Source: LMUY01 sp965276785 (GTDB taxonomy: Bacteria; Pseudomonadota; Alphaproteobacteria; Acetobacterales; Acetobacteraceae). From it: DNA of 64,000 nt. The translations under genes were made by a program, and so were the position numbers. The stretch spans positions 3,658,001 to 3,722,000 of the forward strand of contig OZ255629.1 in the NCBI GenBank assembly GCA_965276785.1, in the 5' to 3' direction. Numbering within the stretch: the stretch's first letter is position 1; the number at the start of each line of letters is the position of its first letter. Below the pieces are notes generated by a model that was not told where the DNA came from, made no database searches, and saw only the letters and a program-made list of their open reading frames with translations. Positions 43,963 to 53,900 of the stretch are shown piece after piece.

Positions 43963-45431
43963 GCCTCACCGAACTGGGCCTGGCCGAAGCCGCCGCCGGG
44001 CTGCGGGCGCGGCAGTTTAGCGCCCGCGAGTTGACGCAGGCGCATCTGGATGGGGTGGCGACGCTGGGGGCGGAGCTCAATGCGTTTATCACCGCGACAC
44101 CGGAGCAAGCATTGCGCCAAGCCGATGCCGCAGATGCCGCGCTGGCCCGCGGCGGGGCCGGACCGCTTGCCGGCATCCCGCTCGCGGTGAAAGACGTGTT
44201 TTGCACCGCCGGCGTGCGCACCACGGCGGGCAGCCGCATCCTCGAACCGTTCGTGCCGCCCTACGAGAGCACGGTGACGGCCAACCTGCTGCGGGATGGC
44301 GCGGTGGTGCTGGGCAAGACCAACCTGGACGAGTTCGCCATGGGCTCGTCCAACATGAGCAGTGCGTTCGGCCCGGTGACCAACCCTTGGTCGCCCGAGG
44401 GCGAGAAACTGGTCCCCGGCGGCTCCTCCGGCGGCTCGGCCGCGGCGGTGGCGGCGGGGCTCGCCATGGGCGCCATCGGCACCGACACCGGCGGCTCGAT
44501 CCGCCAGCCAGCGGCGCTATGCGGCATTGTCGGGGTGAAACCGACCTACGGACGCTGCAGCCGCTGGGGGGTGGTGGCGTTCGCCTCCTCGCTCGACCAT
44601 CCGGGGCCGTTCGCCCGCTCGGTGACGGACGCAGCGACGCTGCTCGGCTCGATGGCTGGGTTCGACCCCAAGGACAGTACATCGGCCGACCGGGCGGTGC
44701 CGGATTTCGCGGCCGCCTGCACGCGGGGGGTAAGCGGCCTGCGCGTCGGCGTGCCGCGGGAGTACCGGTCGGACGGGATGGCGCCGGAGATTGCCGCATT
44801 GTGGGAGCAAGGGCTCGGCTGGCTCCGCGCGGCAGGTGCGACCGTGACGGACGTGTCGCTGCCGCACACCAAATACGGGCTTGCGGCGTACTATATCGTG
44901 GCCCCGGCCGAAGCCTCCTCCAACCTGGCCCGGTACGACGGCGTGCGCTTCGGCCGCCGAGCGGAGGGGGAGAGCTTGACGGATTTATACGAGCGGACCC
45001 GCACCGAAGGGTTCGGCGAAGAGGTCCGCCGCCGCATCATGATTGGGACCTACGTGCTCTCCGCCGGCTATTACGACGCCTACTACACCCGCGCGCAGAA
45101 AATCCGCGCGCTGATCCTGCGCGACTTTACCGACGCCTTTGCCCAGGTAGACGCATTGCTGGCGCCGACCACTCCCAACGCCGCCTTCGCCCAAGGCGAA
45201 AAGATGGACGACCCGGTGACGATGTACCTGAACGACGTGTTCACCGTGCCGGCCAACCTCGCCGGCATCCCCGCGCTTTCGCTGCCGGCGGGATTGAACG
45301 GCGCCGGCCTGCCGCTCGGCTTGCAGGTGATGGGGCGGCCATTCGATGAGGAGACGGTGTTCGCGGTGGGCGGCGCCATCGAAGCCGCCGCCGGGTTCAG
45401 CGCGCGGCCACGGCTGAGGACCGGGCTATGA
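43959..45431 (+). CDS. gatA: Glutamyl/aspartyl-tRNA amidotransferase subunit A
   Basis: A 490-aa amidase-signature glutaminase that supplies ammonia to GatB. The Ser-cisSer-Lys triad is visible: Lys in GIPLAVKDVF, Ser in PGGSSGGSAAAVAAG and Ser in GTDTGGSIRQPAALCG. The start ATG 43959 overlaps gatC. The long frame from 43641 begins inside gatC in a different frame and is not the real start. The stop overlaps gatB by ATGA. Confidence 0.96.
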   Translation: MSLTELGLAEAAAGLRARQFSARELTQAHLDGVATLGAELNAFITATPEQALRQADAADAALARGGAGPLAGIPLAVKDVFCTAGVRTTAGSRILEPFVPPYESTVTANLLRDGAVVLGKTNLDEFAMGSSNMSSAFGPVTNPWSPEGEKLVPGGSSGGSAAAVAAGLAMGAIGTDTGGSIRQPAALCGIVGVKPTYGRCSRWGVVAFASSLDHPGPFARSVTDAATLLGSMAGFDPKDSTSADRAVPDFAAACTRGVSGLRVGVPREYRSDGMAPEIAALWEQGLGWLRAAGATVTDVSLPHTKYGLAAYYIVAPAEASSNLARYDGVRFGRRAEGESLTDLYERTRTEGFGEEVRRRIMIGTYVLSAGYYDAYYTRAQKIRALILRDFTDAFAQVDALLAPTTPNAAFAQGEKMDDPVTMYLNDVFTVPANLAGIPALSLPAGLNGAGLPLGLQVMGRPFDEETVFAVGGAIEAAAGFSARPRLRTGL

Positions 45432-46873
45432 GCTATCAGATCGACGGCTGGGAAATCGTCTGCGGCCTGGAAGTGCATGCCCAGGTGACCAGCAAAGCCA
45501 AGCTGTTCTCGGCCGCCGCCACCGACTTCGGAGCCGAACCGAATAGCCAAGTAAGCTTTGTGGACGCTGGCTTCCCCGGCATGCTGCCCGTGGTGAATGC
45601 CGAGTGCGTGGCGCAAGCGGTACGCACCGGACTCGGGCTGGACGCCCATATCAACTTGGTCAGCCAGTTCGACCGCAAGAACTACTTCTATGCCGACCTG
45701 CCGCAAGGCTATCAGATCAGCCAGCTGTATCACCCGATCGTGGGCGCCGGGCACGTCGAGATTGAAGCCGAGGGCGAGACCCGGCGGATCGGGGTCACGC
45801 GCCTGCATCTGGAGCAGGACGCCGGCAAATCGCTGCATGACCAAGACCCGGCGCGCTCGCTAATCGATCTGAACCGGTCCGGCGTGGCTTTGATGGAGAT
45901 CGTCTCCGAGCCCGACATCCGCTCGCCTGACCAGGCTGGCGCTTATGTGCGCAAGTTGCGCTCCATCCTGCGCTATCTCGGCACCTGCGACGGCAACATG
46001 GAGGAAGGTTCGCTGCGGGCGGACGTGAACGTCTCGGTGCGCAAGCCGGGTGAGCCGTTCCGCACCCGCTGCGAGGTGAAGAACGTGAACTCCATCCGCT
46101 TCGTGACGCAAGCGGTGGAAGCCGAGGCCCGGCGGCAGATCGCGGTCTGGGAGTCGGGCGGGACGGTGGTGCAAGAGACGCGGCTCTACGACAGCGGTCG
46201 CGCCGAGACGCGATCGATGCGGTCTAAGGAGGACGCGCACGACTACCGCTACTTCCCGGACCCGGATCTCTTGCCGCTAGTGTTGGACCCGGACTGGGTG
46301 GACGCGCTGCGCCGCGCGTTGCCGGAGCTGCCCGATGCGAAGCGGGCGCGGTTTGTCGCGCAATACGGGCTGTCGCCCTACGACGCCGGCGTGCTGGTCG
46401 CGGAGCAATCGGTGGCGCTGTTCTACGAGGCGGTGGCGCGCGGCCGGGACGCAAAGGCGGCGGCCAATTGGGTGATGGGAGACTTATTTGGCGCTCTGAA
46501 CCGAACCGGCCGCACGATTGAGAGCTCGCCGGTGTCCGCGAACGCTCTTGGCGAAATGCTCGACCTGATGGCTGACGGCACCATCAACGGCCGCATCGCC
46601 AAGGACGTGTTCGAGGCCATGGTGGAGACCGGCGAGGCTCCCGGCGCCGTTGTAAAACAGCGCGGCCTGCGGCAGGTGACGGACATGGCGGCCATCGACG
46701 CCGCCATCGCAGCCGTGATCGCCGCCAATCCGGACAAGGTCGAGCAATATCGCGGCGGCAAGGACAAGCTGTTCGGCTTTTTCGTCGGCCAAGTGATGAA
46801 GGCGATGGCGGGCAAAGGCAATCCTGGGCTGATCAACGACGGATTGAAGCAGCGCCTCGACTCCCGACCGTAG
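45428..46873 (+). CDS. gatB: Glutamyl/aspartyl-tRNA amidotransferase subunit B
   Basis: A 481-aa kinase and tRNA-binding subunit that phosphorylates Glu/Asp on mischarged tRNA and transfers ammonia. The family motifs WEIVCGLEVHAQ, FDRKNYFYADLPQGYQISQ, RLHLEQDAGKSLH and DLNRSGVALMEIVSEPD are all present, with the YqeY-like tRNA-binding tail at the C-terminus. The stop codon TAG (46871-46873) is part of the first bases of the palindromic element at 46870, so the element provides the end of this gene. Confidence 0.96.
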   Translation: MSYQIDGWEIVCGLEVHAQVTSKAKLFSAAATDFGAEPNSQVSFVDAGFPGMLPVVNAECVAQAVRTGLGLDAHINLVSQFDRKNYFYADLPQGYQISQLYHPIVGAGHVEIEAEGETRRIGVTRLHLEQDAGKSLHDQDPARSLIDLNRSGVALMEIVSEPDIRSPDQAGAYVRKLRSILRYLGTCDGNMEEGSLRADVNVSVRKPGEPFRTRCEVKNVNSIRFVTQAVEAEARRQIAVWESGGTVVQETRLYDSGRAETRSMRSKEDAHDYRYFPDPDLLPLVLDPDWVDALRRALPELPDAKRARFVAQYGLSPYDAGVLVAEQSVALFYEAVARGRDAKAAANWVMGDLFGALNRTGRTIESSPVSANALGEMLDLMADGTINGRIAKDVFEAMVETGEAPGAVVKQRGLRQVTDMAAIDAAIAAVIAANPDKVEQYRGGKDKLFGFFVGQVMKAMAGKGNPGLINDGLKQRLDSRP

Positions 46874-46944
46874 GGTGGGTGGAGCGCACTGCAACCCACC
46901 GCCAACGGTGAGATGGTGGGTCGCCAAGAGCGACCCACCCTACG
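46870..46944. repeat. Dispersed palindromic element, copy C
   Basis: Begins GTAGGGTGGGTGGAGCGCAC and ends CGACCCACCCTACG; the outer 11 bases pair exactly (GTAGGGTGGGT with ACCCACCCTAC) and an inner CAACCCACC / GGTGGGT pair forms a second stem. Its second to fourth bases are the gatB stop codon. It separates gatB from the convergent lipoprotein gene. Confidence 0.82.
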
Positions 46945-46965
46945 CGGTGAGGTTCGCGGGACTGA

Positions 46966-47304
46966 TTACTTGCCGTTCGGCGTGACCACGATGTGCGGCG
47001 CGGCATCCAGCAGCAACTCGGCCGACAACGCGGCCAATGTGGGCGCCGTGCTGGCCTGTGCCGCTGCTTGCTGGGCATCGGCGACGTAAGGCGCAGCCTT
47101 TGCCGCTACGGCTTGGATCTCCGCCTCGACGGCAGGGTTTCCTGCCTCGGCCTGTTCGGCCGCACCCAGCGCCGCCTGGTAGGCGGCCAATCCAGCCGAC
47201 GCCACTTGGCCGACTTTGGTGGTTACCGCCGGCGCATCGGCGGCGAGTTGCGCGCATCCGGTGACGCTGGCCAGGACGAGGGCAACACAAAGCATACGAG
47301 TCAT
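46966..47304 (-). CDS. Small lipoprotein, last gene of the lysis-like cassette
   Basis: A 112-aa protein with a lipoprotein signal (MTRMLCVALVLASVTGC, lipobox SVTGC) and a mature Ala-rich, helical body. TAGGAA lies ahead of ATG 47304. It follows the glycosyltransferase-like gene by 14 bases. An outer-membrane spanin subunit is one idea suggested by the neighbouring muramidase and membrane protein, but no inner-membrane spanin partner is visible and the sequence is not diagnostic. Confidence 0.75.
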   Translation of the reverse strand: MTRMLCVALVLASVTGCAQLAADAPAVTTKVGQVASAGLAAYQAALGAAEQAEAGNPAVEAEIQAVAAKAAPYVADAQQAAAQASTAPTLAALSAELLLDAAPHIVVTPNGK

Positions 47305-47318
47305 GATGTTCCTAACAA

Positions 47319-48239
47319 TTAAAGGGAGTTGGCATCTTCATTGCGGGAGCGCATGTAGGCGTCGATGTCGCGCGCAAATCCGGGCTTATTGCCGGTGAGT
47401 TCCAAGATGCCGAAGGTGTTGCGCTTCAGGTCCTCGTCCGGATCGAAATCGTGCCGGACCAGGATGTCCCACCGGCTGACATAGGCGCGGCGCTCCTTGC
47501 TGCCGTGCCAACGGTGCTCGATGGTGCCGGGGACGTAGCCGATATTGCTTGAGATGTGCTGCATCGCGCGACGCTGCCAGCGCAGCACCGCGCGGCGGTA
47601 GCTCGGGTGGATGCCGCCTGGCAGGCTCTCTTCGGCCCGCCCGACGAGGGCGAGCGCCATGTGGTGGTCCCCCGCGCCGAGTGCAGCCACATCGATCATG
47701 CCGCCCACCTGCTCCAGTGCCAGGCGGGTTGCCGCCCAGGCATAGCCGGGATGGGCAAATTCGTAGGAGGGCTTGCCAGATGCCTCGATCGGCTGGCCGT
47801 CGCGGAAGATTTTGCAGAAGGAGCGATGCGCCTGCAGGTGGCTGTCATCCGGACCAAGGTCGTAGCAATGCGACCAGGGCTGCACGAAGTCGTAGAGCTG
47901 AAGCGCATGCAGCGTCTCGCTCGCCCAGCAAGGCTTGCGGAACATTACATCCGCATCGACCCAGGCAACGTATTTCCAGTCCAGCGGCAAACGGGAGAGG
48001 CCAGCATTGATCAGGCTTTCCTTGTTCCAAACCACCGATCGGGAATGCACTGGCACATGGTTGACGTGCGGGTTTCCAGCCAATTCATAGCTACGATCGC
48101 CGTAGCTGCATTCCACCGTGGTCAACCGGACGCCGCTATCGAGCATGTGCTGCTCGAACTCACGGTAGAGACGGATACGGGACTGCCAGCGGATCGGATT
48201 GGAGATAACGGCAACGACGTGAAGCAGAGATGCCTGCAT
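47319..48239 (-). CDS. Glycosyltransferase-like protein in the lysis-like cassette
   Basis: A 306-aa cytoplasmic protein resembling GT-A fold glycosyltransferases. VVAVISNPIRWQSR opens the nucleotide-binding half, and WKYVAWVDADVMF contains the DxD metal motif; NKESLINAGLS and AHPGYAWAATR follow. Proteins of this appearance are found in phages and prophages of alphaproteobacteria. It lies between a holin-like gene (nine bases upstream) and a lipoprotein gene. Whether it modifies a cell-surface glycan or phage component is unknown. Confidence 0.8.
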   Translation of the reverse strand: MQASLLHVVAVISNPIRWQSRIRLYREFEQHMLDSGVRLTTVECSYGDRSYELAGNPHVNHVPVHSRSVVWNKESLINAGLSRLPLDWKYVAWVDADVMFRKPCWASETLHALQLYDFVQPWSHCYDLGPDDSHLQAHRSFCKIFRDGQPIEASGKPSYEFAHPGYAWAATRLALEQVGGMIDVAALGAGDHHMALALVGRAEESLPGGIHPSYRRAVLRWQRRAMQHISSNIGYVPGTIEHRWHGSKERRAYVSRWDILVRHDFDPDEDLKRNTFGILELTGNKPGFARDIDAYMRSRNEDANSL

Positions 48240-48248
48240 AGGCGATTC

Positions 48249-48602
48249 CTATTGCACGTTGATCGGGGCGGATGCGATGGTGGCAGCAGTGGGCGTCGCC
48301 AGCAGCCCGACCACGGGCTGCTTGGTAATTGCCCGCATGGCGTAGCTTCCGAGCAGCACGGCGATGCCCGAAACGAGACCGCAGGTGGTTTCGTCGAAGC
48401 CGAAGCCGTAGCGTGACGACAACCACGCGATGGCGCCGGCGGCCAGCGTGCCCCAGGGAGATTTGCTGGCCAGGAGCGGCTTGCTCTCAAGCTGCACAGC
48501 AAGCGCCGGGTCGAGCGCGTAAAGGTTCGCGATTAAGTTAGGCAAAGACTTTGCGGCGGCGATAGCCTCGTTAACTGCCGCTGTTGAAGACAGAACTGGC
48601 AT
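48249..48602 (-). CDS. Small membrane protein, holin-like candidate
   Basis: A 117-aa protein with two hydrophobic segments (SPWGTLAAGAIAWLSS and GLVSGIAVLLGSYAMRAI) separated by a short loop, preceded by an amphipathic N-terminus. AGGAG stands ten bases before ATG 48602. The gene lies five bases after the GH108 muramidase gene. Size, topology and partner suggest a holin, but no holin family signature is clear from sequence alone. Confidence 0.7.
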   Translation of the reverse strand: MPVLSSTAAVNEAIAAAKSLPNLIANLYALDPALAVQLESKPLLASKSPWGTLAAGAIAWLSSRYGFGFDETTCGLVSGIAVLLGSYAMRAITKQPVVGLLATPTAATIASAPINVQ

Positions 48603-48607
48603 CCGAA

Positions 48608-49189
48608 CTAAACTCCTTGGTTCGTTGTTGCGGCTGAGGTTGTCTTATTGCCCGTCGCGACGATAGGGCGGCTCGACGCCATCAGCATGGCAGCGGCTTC
48701 GCGGCGAACGGTTCGGGCGGCCCAACCTTTGCCGAATATTTGATTGTCAAGGCTGGTGTAGAAAGCCTGCTGGGCCGAAGCGAGTGCCGCGATGCGGGCG
48801 CGCAGCACCGCGCCCTGGCAGGACGCCCGCTTCAACGTGTTGGGTCCAGCGGCGCCATCCTGCACCGCCCCCACGATCCGTTGGAGCATCTTTACCGCGG
48901 AACCTGGGCCATGATTGACGCCGAAATCGAACACCATAAGATCGAGCCCGGACGGCAACCCGGTGCCGGCGACAGCCTGCCAGTAGCGGGCCTGATAAAT
49001 CTCGCGGGCTTCGGCCTCAGAGAGCAACCGCACATCCTGGGCGGTGCAGCGCTTGCCTCGCCATTCCGACAGGCCGGCCAGAGTGATGCCGAAATTGGTT
49101 GGGCCCCCAGGGTCAGCCGGATTGTTGACGTAGTTGCCTTCGTTTTCGGGGCGAAGCGTGAAATCGACGCAAGCAGCAAATACGGCCAT
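48608..49189 (-). CDS. GH108 family muramidase (phage-type endolysin / secretion activator)
   Basis: A 193-aa peptidoglycan hydrolase. The family N-terminus FTLRPENEGNYVNNPADPGG contains the catalytic Glu in ENEGNY, followed by PTNFGITLAGLSEW; the C-terminal part has FDFGVNHGPGSAVKMLQR with the peptidoglycan-binding-like helix. Such enzymes serve as phage endolysins or, as in ZliS/RzoD-like cases, in export of other proteins. ATG 49189 is chosen; the earlier frame start (49336) has no recognisable protein. First gene of a four-gene minus-strand cassette. Confidence 0.88.
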   Translation of the reverse strand: MAVFAACVDFTLRPENEGNYVNNPADPGGPTNFGITLAGLSEWRGKRCTAQDVRLLSEAEAREIYQARYWQAVAGTGLPSGLDLMVFDFGVNHGPGSAVKMLQRIVGAVQDGAAGPNTLKRASCQGAVLRARIAALASAQQAFYTSLDNQIFGKGWAARTVRREAAAMLMASSRPIVATGNKTTSAATTNQGV

Positions 49190-49698
49190 TAGGCAGAACC
49201 TATTTTCTTGAATTCGGTTTTGAGATGCGGGTGGTGGGCCACAGCGATGAAGGCCTGCGATAAGGGGGCGGGCGATCTTGCCCGCGTCGGGAGCGGCGGG
49301 CCACGATCCTGGCATCGGCCCGCAATGTCGGGCCAAAGCACTGAGGGCCAGGAGCGGCCGCGTGATGGCAAGCTAGCCGCAGGTCGGCCGCGTGGTCCAG
49401 GCTTTTCACGTTCGCGCGAGCATTTCCTGCGCCGGGCGCCATCTCGGCGCCATCCGCGTGTAGAGCCTTGTCACACTATGAGACTTGCGTTGCCCCGGCG
49501 TGACAGCCTTTACCTTGCGGCCGCACCAGCCGGGAGGCGGCGCGGTTCCCATGCCGATTGAGCCCTCACCAATCGGCCGCGCCATGCTCAAGAATTTGTG
49601 ATATGGGTGCCAGGCTTAGCGCGCCATCACGGACCACTCACGCGGCGCTAGGAGCGAATGACCGAGTTGGCGATTAAGAATGACGAGGATGACCCAGG
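49190..49698. other. Intergenic region, no gene recognised
   Basis: This 509-base divergent spacer separates the lysis-like cassette from the efflux operon. No frame here has a sensible protein. It holds a small GCGGGC / GCCCGC hairpin near 49268-49285 and the ribosome binding site CAGG of mdtA. Promoters for both directions are expected here, but no convincing boxes stand out. Confidence 0.4.
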
Positions 49699-50988
49699 AT
49701 GAATGACCAGCTCGAGGTGCGGACTCCCACCAAGCGCCCCGATATTCGGGTTGCGCCCCCACGCCGCCGCGCGCGCTGGAGCCTGCTGCTTGGCTTGCTC
49801 ATCCTGGCCGGAACGGGTTTGGCCGCCTGGTGGCTGTTGGAAAGCCGCCATCAGCCGGCCACGGCAACCCGGGCAGGCGGCCCGCCACAACCGGTGGGCG
49901 TGGCAACCGTCGGCACCGGCAATTTGGACGTCGTGCTGACCGGCCTTGGCGCCGTGACGCCGCTCACCACCGTGACGGTCGTCACCCAGATCAACGGCCA
50001 ACTCACCCAGGTGAACTTCTCCGAGGGCCAGGTGGTGCACAAGGGCGACTTCCTGGCGCAAATTGACCCGCGCCCCTACCAGGTGGCGTTGGAGCAGGCG
50101 CAAGGCACGCTGGCGCGAGACCAAGGCCTGCTCGGCCAGGCCAAAGCCGATTACGCCCGCTATGTAACGCTGAACAAACAGGACAGCATTTCGAAGCAGC
50201 AGGTGGACGACCAAGCTTACCTGATCAAGCAATACGAAGGCACTGTGATCACCGACCAGGGCAGCGTGGATAGCGCCAAGCTAAACCTGGTCTATTGCCA
50301 CATCACCTCGCCGGTGGATGGCCGGGTCGGCATCCGGCTGGTCGACCCAGGCAACTACGTGCAGACTAGCACCACCTCCGGCCTGTTCGTGCTGACGCAG
50401 GAGCAACCTATGTCGGTGATCTTTACCCTGCCGGAAGACGATGTGAGCACCATTGCGCAGCAAATGAAGGAGGGAGCCCTGACGGCGGAGGCCTATGACC
50501 GAACCAACACCAAGCTCATCGCCACGGGCACGCTGGCCAGCACCGACAACCAGATTGACGCCAGCACCGGCACGCTAAAATTGCGCGCCCTGTTCCCGAA
50601 CACCGACGAAGCATTATTCCCGCAGCAATTCGTCAACATCCGGCTGATCGTGCGTAAACTGACCGGCGTGGTGACAGTGCCGCAAGCGGCCGTGCAGCAT
50701 GGCGCACCGGGAGACTTCGTCTACCTGGTGAAGCCCGGCAACGCCGTGGCCGTCAAGGTGGTAAAAACGGGCGTCACCGAGGGACAGACCGTGCAGGTCA
50801 CCGACGGGCTGAGCCCCGGCGACCAGGTCGTGACGGACGGGCTGGACCGCCTGCGCGACGGCGCCGCCATCAGCATCGCGGGTCCGGACAAGCCGGCCGT
50901 GGCCCCGAATGAGGGCGACGGGGCCGGCCGGCGGGGCAGCCGCAGGCAACATGCCGCACCAGCCAATGGTGCACCGCCCGCGCAATGA
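49699..50988 (+). CDS. mdtA: RND efflux periplasmic adaptor, MdtA-like
   Basis: A 429-aa membrane-fusion protein. One N-terminal transmembrane helix (LLLGLLILAGTGLAAWWLL) is followed by the biotinyl-lipoyl half QINGQLTQVNFSEGQVVHKGDFLAQIDPRPY, a helical hairpin, the second half ITSPVDGRVGIRLVDPGNYV, and beta-barrel domains. It would link the inner-membrane pump to the NodT-type channel. It starts the operon mdtA-mdtB-mdtC-nodT with ATGA overlaps, so all parts of the pump are coexpressed. The substrate is not predictable; family substrates are drugs, bile salts and detergents. Confidence 0.93.
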   Translation: MNDQLEVRTPTKRPDIRVAPPRRRARWSLLLGLLILAGTGLAAWWLLESRHQPATATRAGGPPQPVGVATVGTGNLDVVLTGLGAVTPLTTVTVVTQINGQLTQVNFSEGQVVHKGDFLAQIDPRPYQVALEQAQGTLARDQGLLGQAKADYARYVTLNKQDSISKQQVDDQAYLIKQYEGTVITDQGSVDSAKLNLVYCHITSPVDGRVGIRLVDPGNYVQTSTTSGLFVLTQEQPMSVIFTLPEDDVSTIAQQMKEGALTAEAYDRTNTKLIATGTLASTDNQIDASTGTLKLRALFPNTDEALFPQQFVNIRLIVRKLTGVVTVPQAAVQHGAPGDFVYLVKPGNAVAVKVVKTGVTEGQTVQVTDGLSPGDQVVTDGLDRLRDGAAISIAGPDKPAVAPNEGDGAGRRGSRRQHAAPANGAPPAQ

Positions 50989-53900
50989 GCCCGTCGCGCC
51001 TCTTTATCCTGCGCCCGGTCGGCACCACGCTGCTGATGGCGGCGATCCTGCTCGTCGGCGCCATCGCGTATACGTTCCTGCCGATCTCGGCCCTCCCCGA
51101 CGTCGACTACCCGACCATTCAGGTGCAGACGTTCTATCCCGGCGCAAGCCCGGAAGTGATGACCACGGCGGTGACCGCCCCGCTGGAACGCCAGTTCGGC
51201 GAGATGCCGGGCCTGTCGCAGATGTCGTCGATCTCGTCCGGCGGCGCCTCGGTCATCACGCTGCAATTCACGCTGACGCTCAGCCTTGACGTGGCCGAGC
51301 AAGAGGTGCAGGCCGCAATCAACGCCGCCACCAATCTGTTGCCGTCCGATCTTCCTGCGCCGCCGATCTACAACAAGGTGAACCCGGCCGACGCGCCCAT
51401 CCTCACGCTCGCGCTGACCAGTAAGACGGTGCCGCTGACGCAAATCGAGGACCTCGCCGACGTGCGGCTGGCGCAGAAGATCAGTCAGCAGCCCGGCGTG
51501 GGCCTGGTCTCGATCAGCGGCGGCAATCGGCCGGCGGTCCGCATCGTGCTTAACCCGCGCGCGCTCTCGGCCTACGGGCTCGCGATCGACGACATCCGCA
51601 CCATCATCGGCACGCAGAATACCGATACACCGAAAGGCAGCTTTGACGGACCCAGCCAAAGCACCACGATTAACGACAACGATCAGATCACCAGTGCAGC
51701 TGGCTACAAGAACCTCATCATTGCCTACAAAAACGGCCGCCCCATCCGGTTGAGCGACGTGGCCACGGTGATCGATGGGGCGGAAAACAACCAGCTCGCG
51801 GCATGGGCCAACAAGACGCCCGCCGTGATCCTGAACATCCAGCGCCAGCCCGGCTCCAACGTCATTGCGGTGGTGAATGGCATCAAGCAGCTGTTGCCGC
51901 AGATCGAGACCTCGATGCCTCGCGCGGTGGACATTGCGGTGCTGAGCGACCGCACCACGACCATTCGCGCTTCGGTAAGCGACGTGGAGTTCGAGCTGGC
52001 TCTCGCGGTGGCGCTCGTCGTTCTGGTGATTTTCCTGTTCCTGCGCAATCTGCCTGCGACGCTGATCCCGTCCTTGTCCGTGCCGCTGTCGCTGGTCGGC
52101 ACGCTGGCGGCGATGTATCTGCTTGGGTTCAGCCTGGACAACCTGTCGCTGATGGCGCTGACCATCTCGACCGGGTTCGTGGTCGACGATGCCATTGTAA
52201 TGATCGAGAACATTGCGCGGCATGTCGAAGCCGGCGAGCCACCGCTACAGGCGGCGCTCAACGGGTCGCGCGAGATCGGCTTCACCATCATCTCGCTCAC
52301 CGTGTCGCTGATTGCCGTGCTGATCCCGCTGCTGTTCATGGGGGACGTGGTGGGCCGGCTGTTCAACGAATTCGCCGTCACCCTTTCGGTCACCATCGTG
52401 CTTTCGGCCGTGGTCTCGCTGACGCTGGTGCCGATGCTATGCGCCTTGCTGGTGCGGCATCGGCCATCGAGCCGCCGTAACCGGCTCGACCTGCTGGCAG
52501 AGCGCGGCTTCGACAGGCTGGTCGCCGGCTATGGGCGCTGGCTGAATTGGGTGCTGGACCGCCAGGGGCTGACCTTGTTGGTCGCCGTGCTCACGCTGGG
52601 CATGACGGTGGTGATGTATGTCGTCATCCCGAAGGGCTTCTTCCCGGTGCAGGACACCAGCGCCATCCAGGGGATTTCTGAGGCGGCGCAGGACACCTCG
52701 TTTACCGCCATGGTGGCTCACCAGCAGGCGCTCGCCGACACGATCCTCACCGATCCGGCCGTGGAGAGCCTATCCTCGTTTGTTGGGATCGATGGCACCA
52801 ACACCACGCTCAACGCTGGGCGGTTCCTGATCAATCTCAAACCAAAGGACAAGCGGGATGTGAGCGTGACCGGCGTCATCCGCCGCCTCACGCAGGAAAC
52901 CGCGTCGGTGCCGGGCATTCGCCTGGCCATGCAACCCGTGCAGGACCTTACCATCGATTCTACGGTCAGCCGCGCCGAATACCACTTCTTCCTGGAAAAC
53001 CCGGACAGTTCGCAGTTTGCCCAATACGTGCCCAAGCTGTTGGCGGCGCTCTCGCAAGCCCCCGCCTTCGAGTCGGTCACGAGCGACCTCAACACCAATG
53101 GCAAGGCCGTTAACATGGTGGTGGACCGCGCCACCGCGGCGCGCTTCGGCATCACCACGGCAACCATCGACAACGCGCTGTACGATGCGTTTGGGCAGCG
53201 GATCGCCTCTACCCTGTACACCCAGTCCAACCAATACCGGGTCATCCTCCAGGCCGATGTCGTCAGCAGCCAAAGTCTTGAGCAGGCGTTGGCCGGCATC
53301 TACCTGCCATCGGCGACGGCCACCGCGGGGCAGGTCCCGCTTTCGGCCATCGTGCATCTCTCCACGCGCAACAGCCCGCTGCAGGTGGAGCATCTGGGCC
53401 AGTTTCCGGCGGTCTCCATCTCGTTCAACCTGGCCAGCGGAACGTCGCTGGACGCAGCGGTGGCGGAAATCGAGCAGGCGGAACGCGATATCAGCCTGCC
53501 CGATAGTTTCAACACCGCTTACCAAGGTTCGCTCGCGGCGTTCAAAGCGTCCTTGTCCAACGAACTGCTGCTGATCCTTGCCGCGCTGGTTGCGGTCTAT
53601 GTCGTGTTAGGCGTGCTGTATGAGAGCTTCATCCACCCGTTCACCATTCTGTCCACCCTGCCCTCGGCTGGCGTCGGCGCCCTGATCGCGCTCGATCTCA
53701 CCGGGCACGACCTCGATGTCATCGGCATCATCGGTATCATCCTGCTGATCGGCATTGTGAAGAAGAACGCGATCATGATGATCGACTTTGCGCTGGCTGC
53801 CGAACGGACCGAGGGCAAGCCGCCGCGCGAGGCGATCTTCCAGGCCTGCCTGCTACGCTTCCGGCCCATTCTGATGACTACCATGGCGGCGTTGTTGGGC

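Noticed and set aside
46966..49189. A complete prophage
   Set aside because: No integrase, capsid, terminase, tail or repressor gene is seen on either side; only four cassette genes are present.
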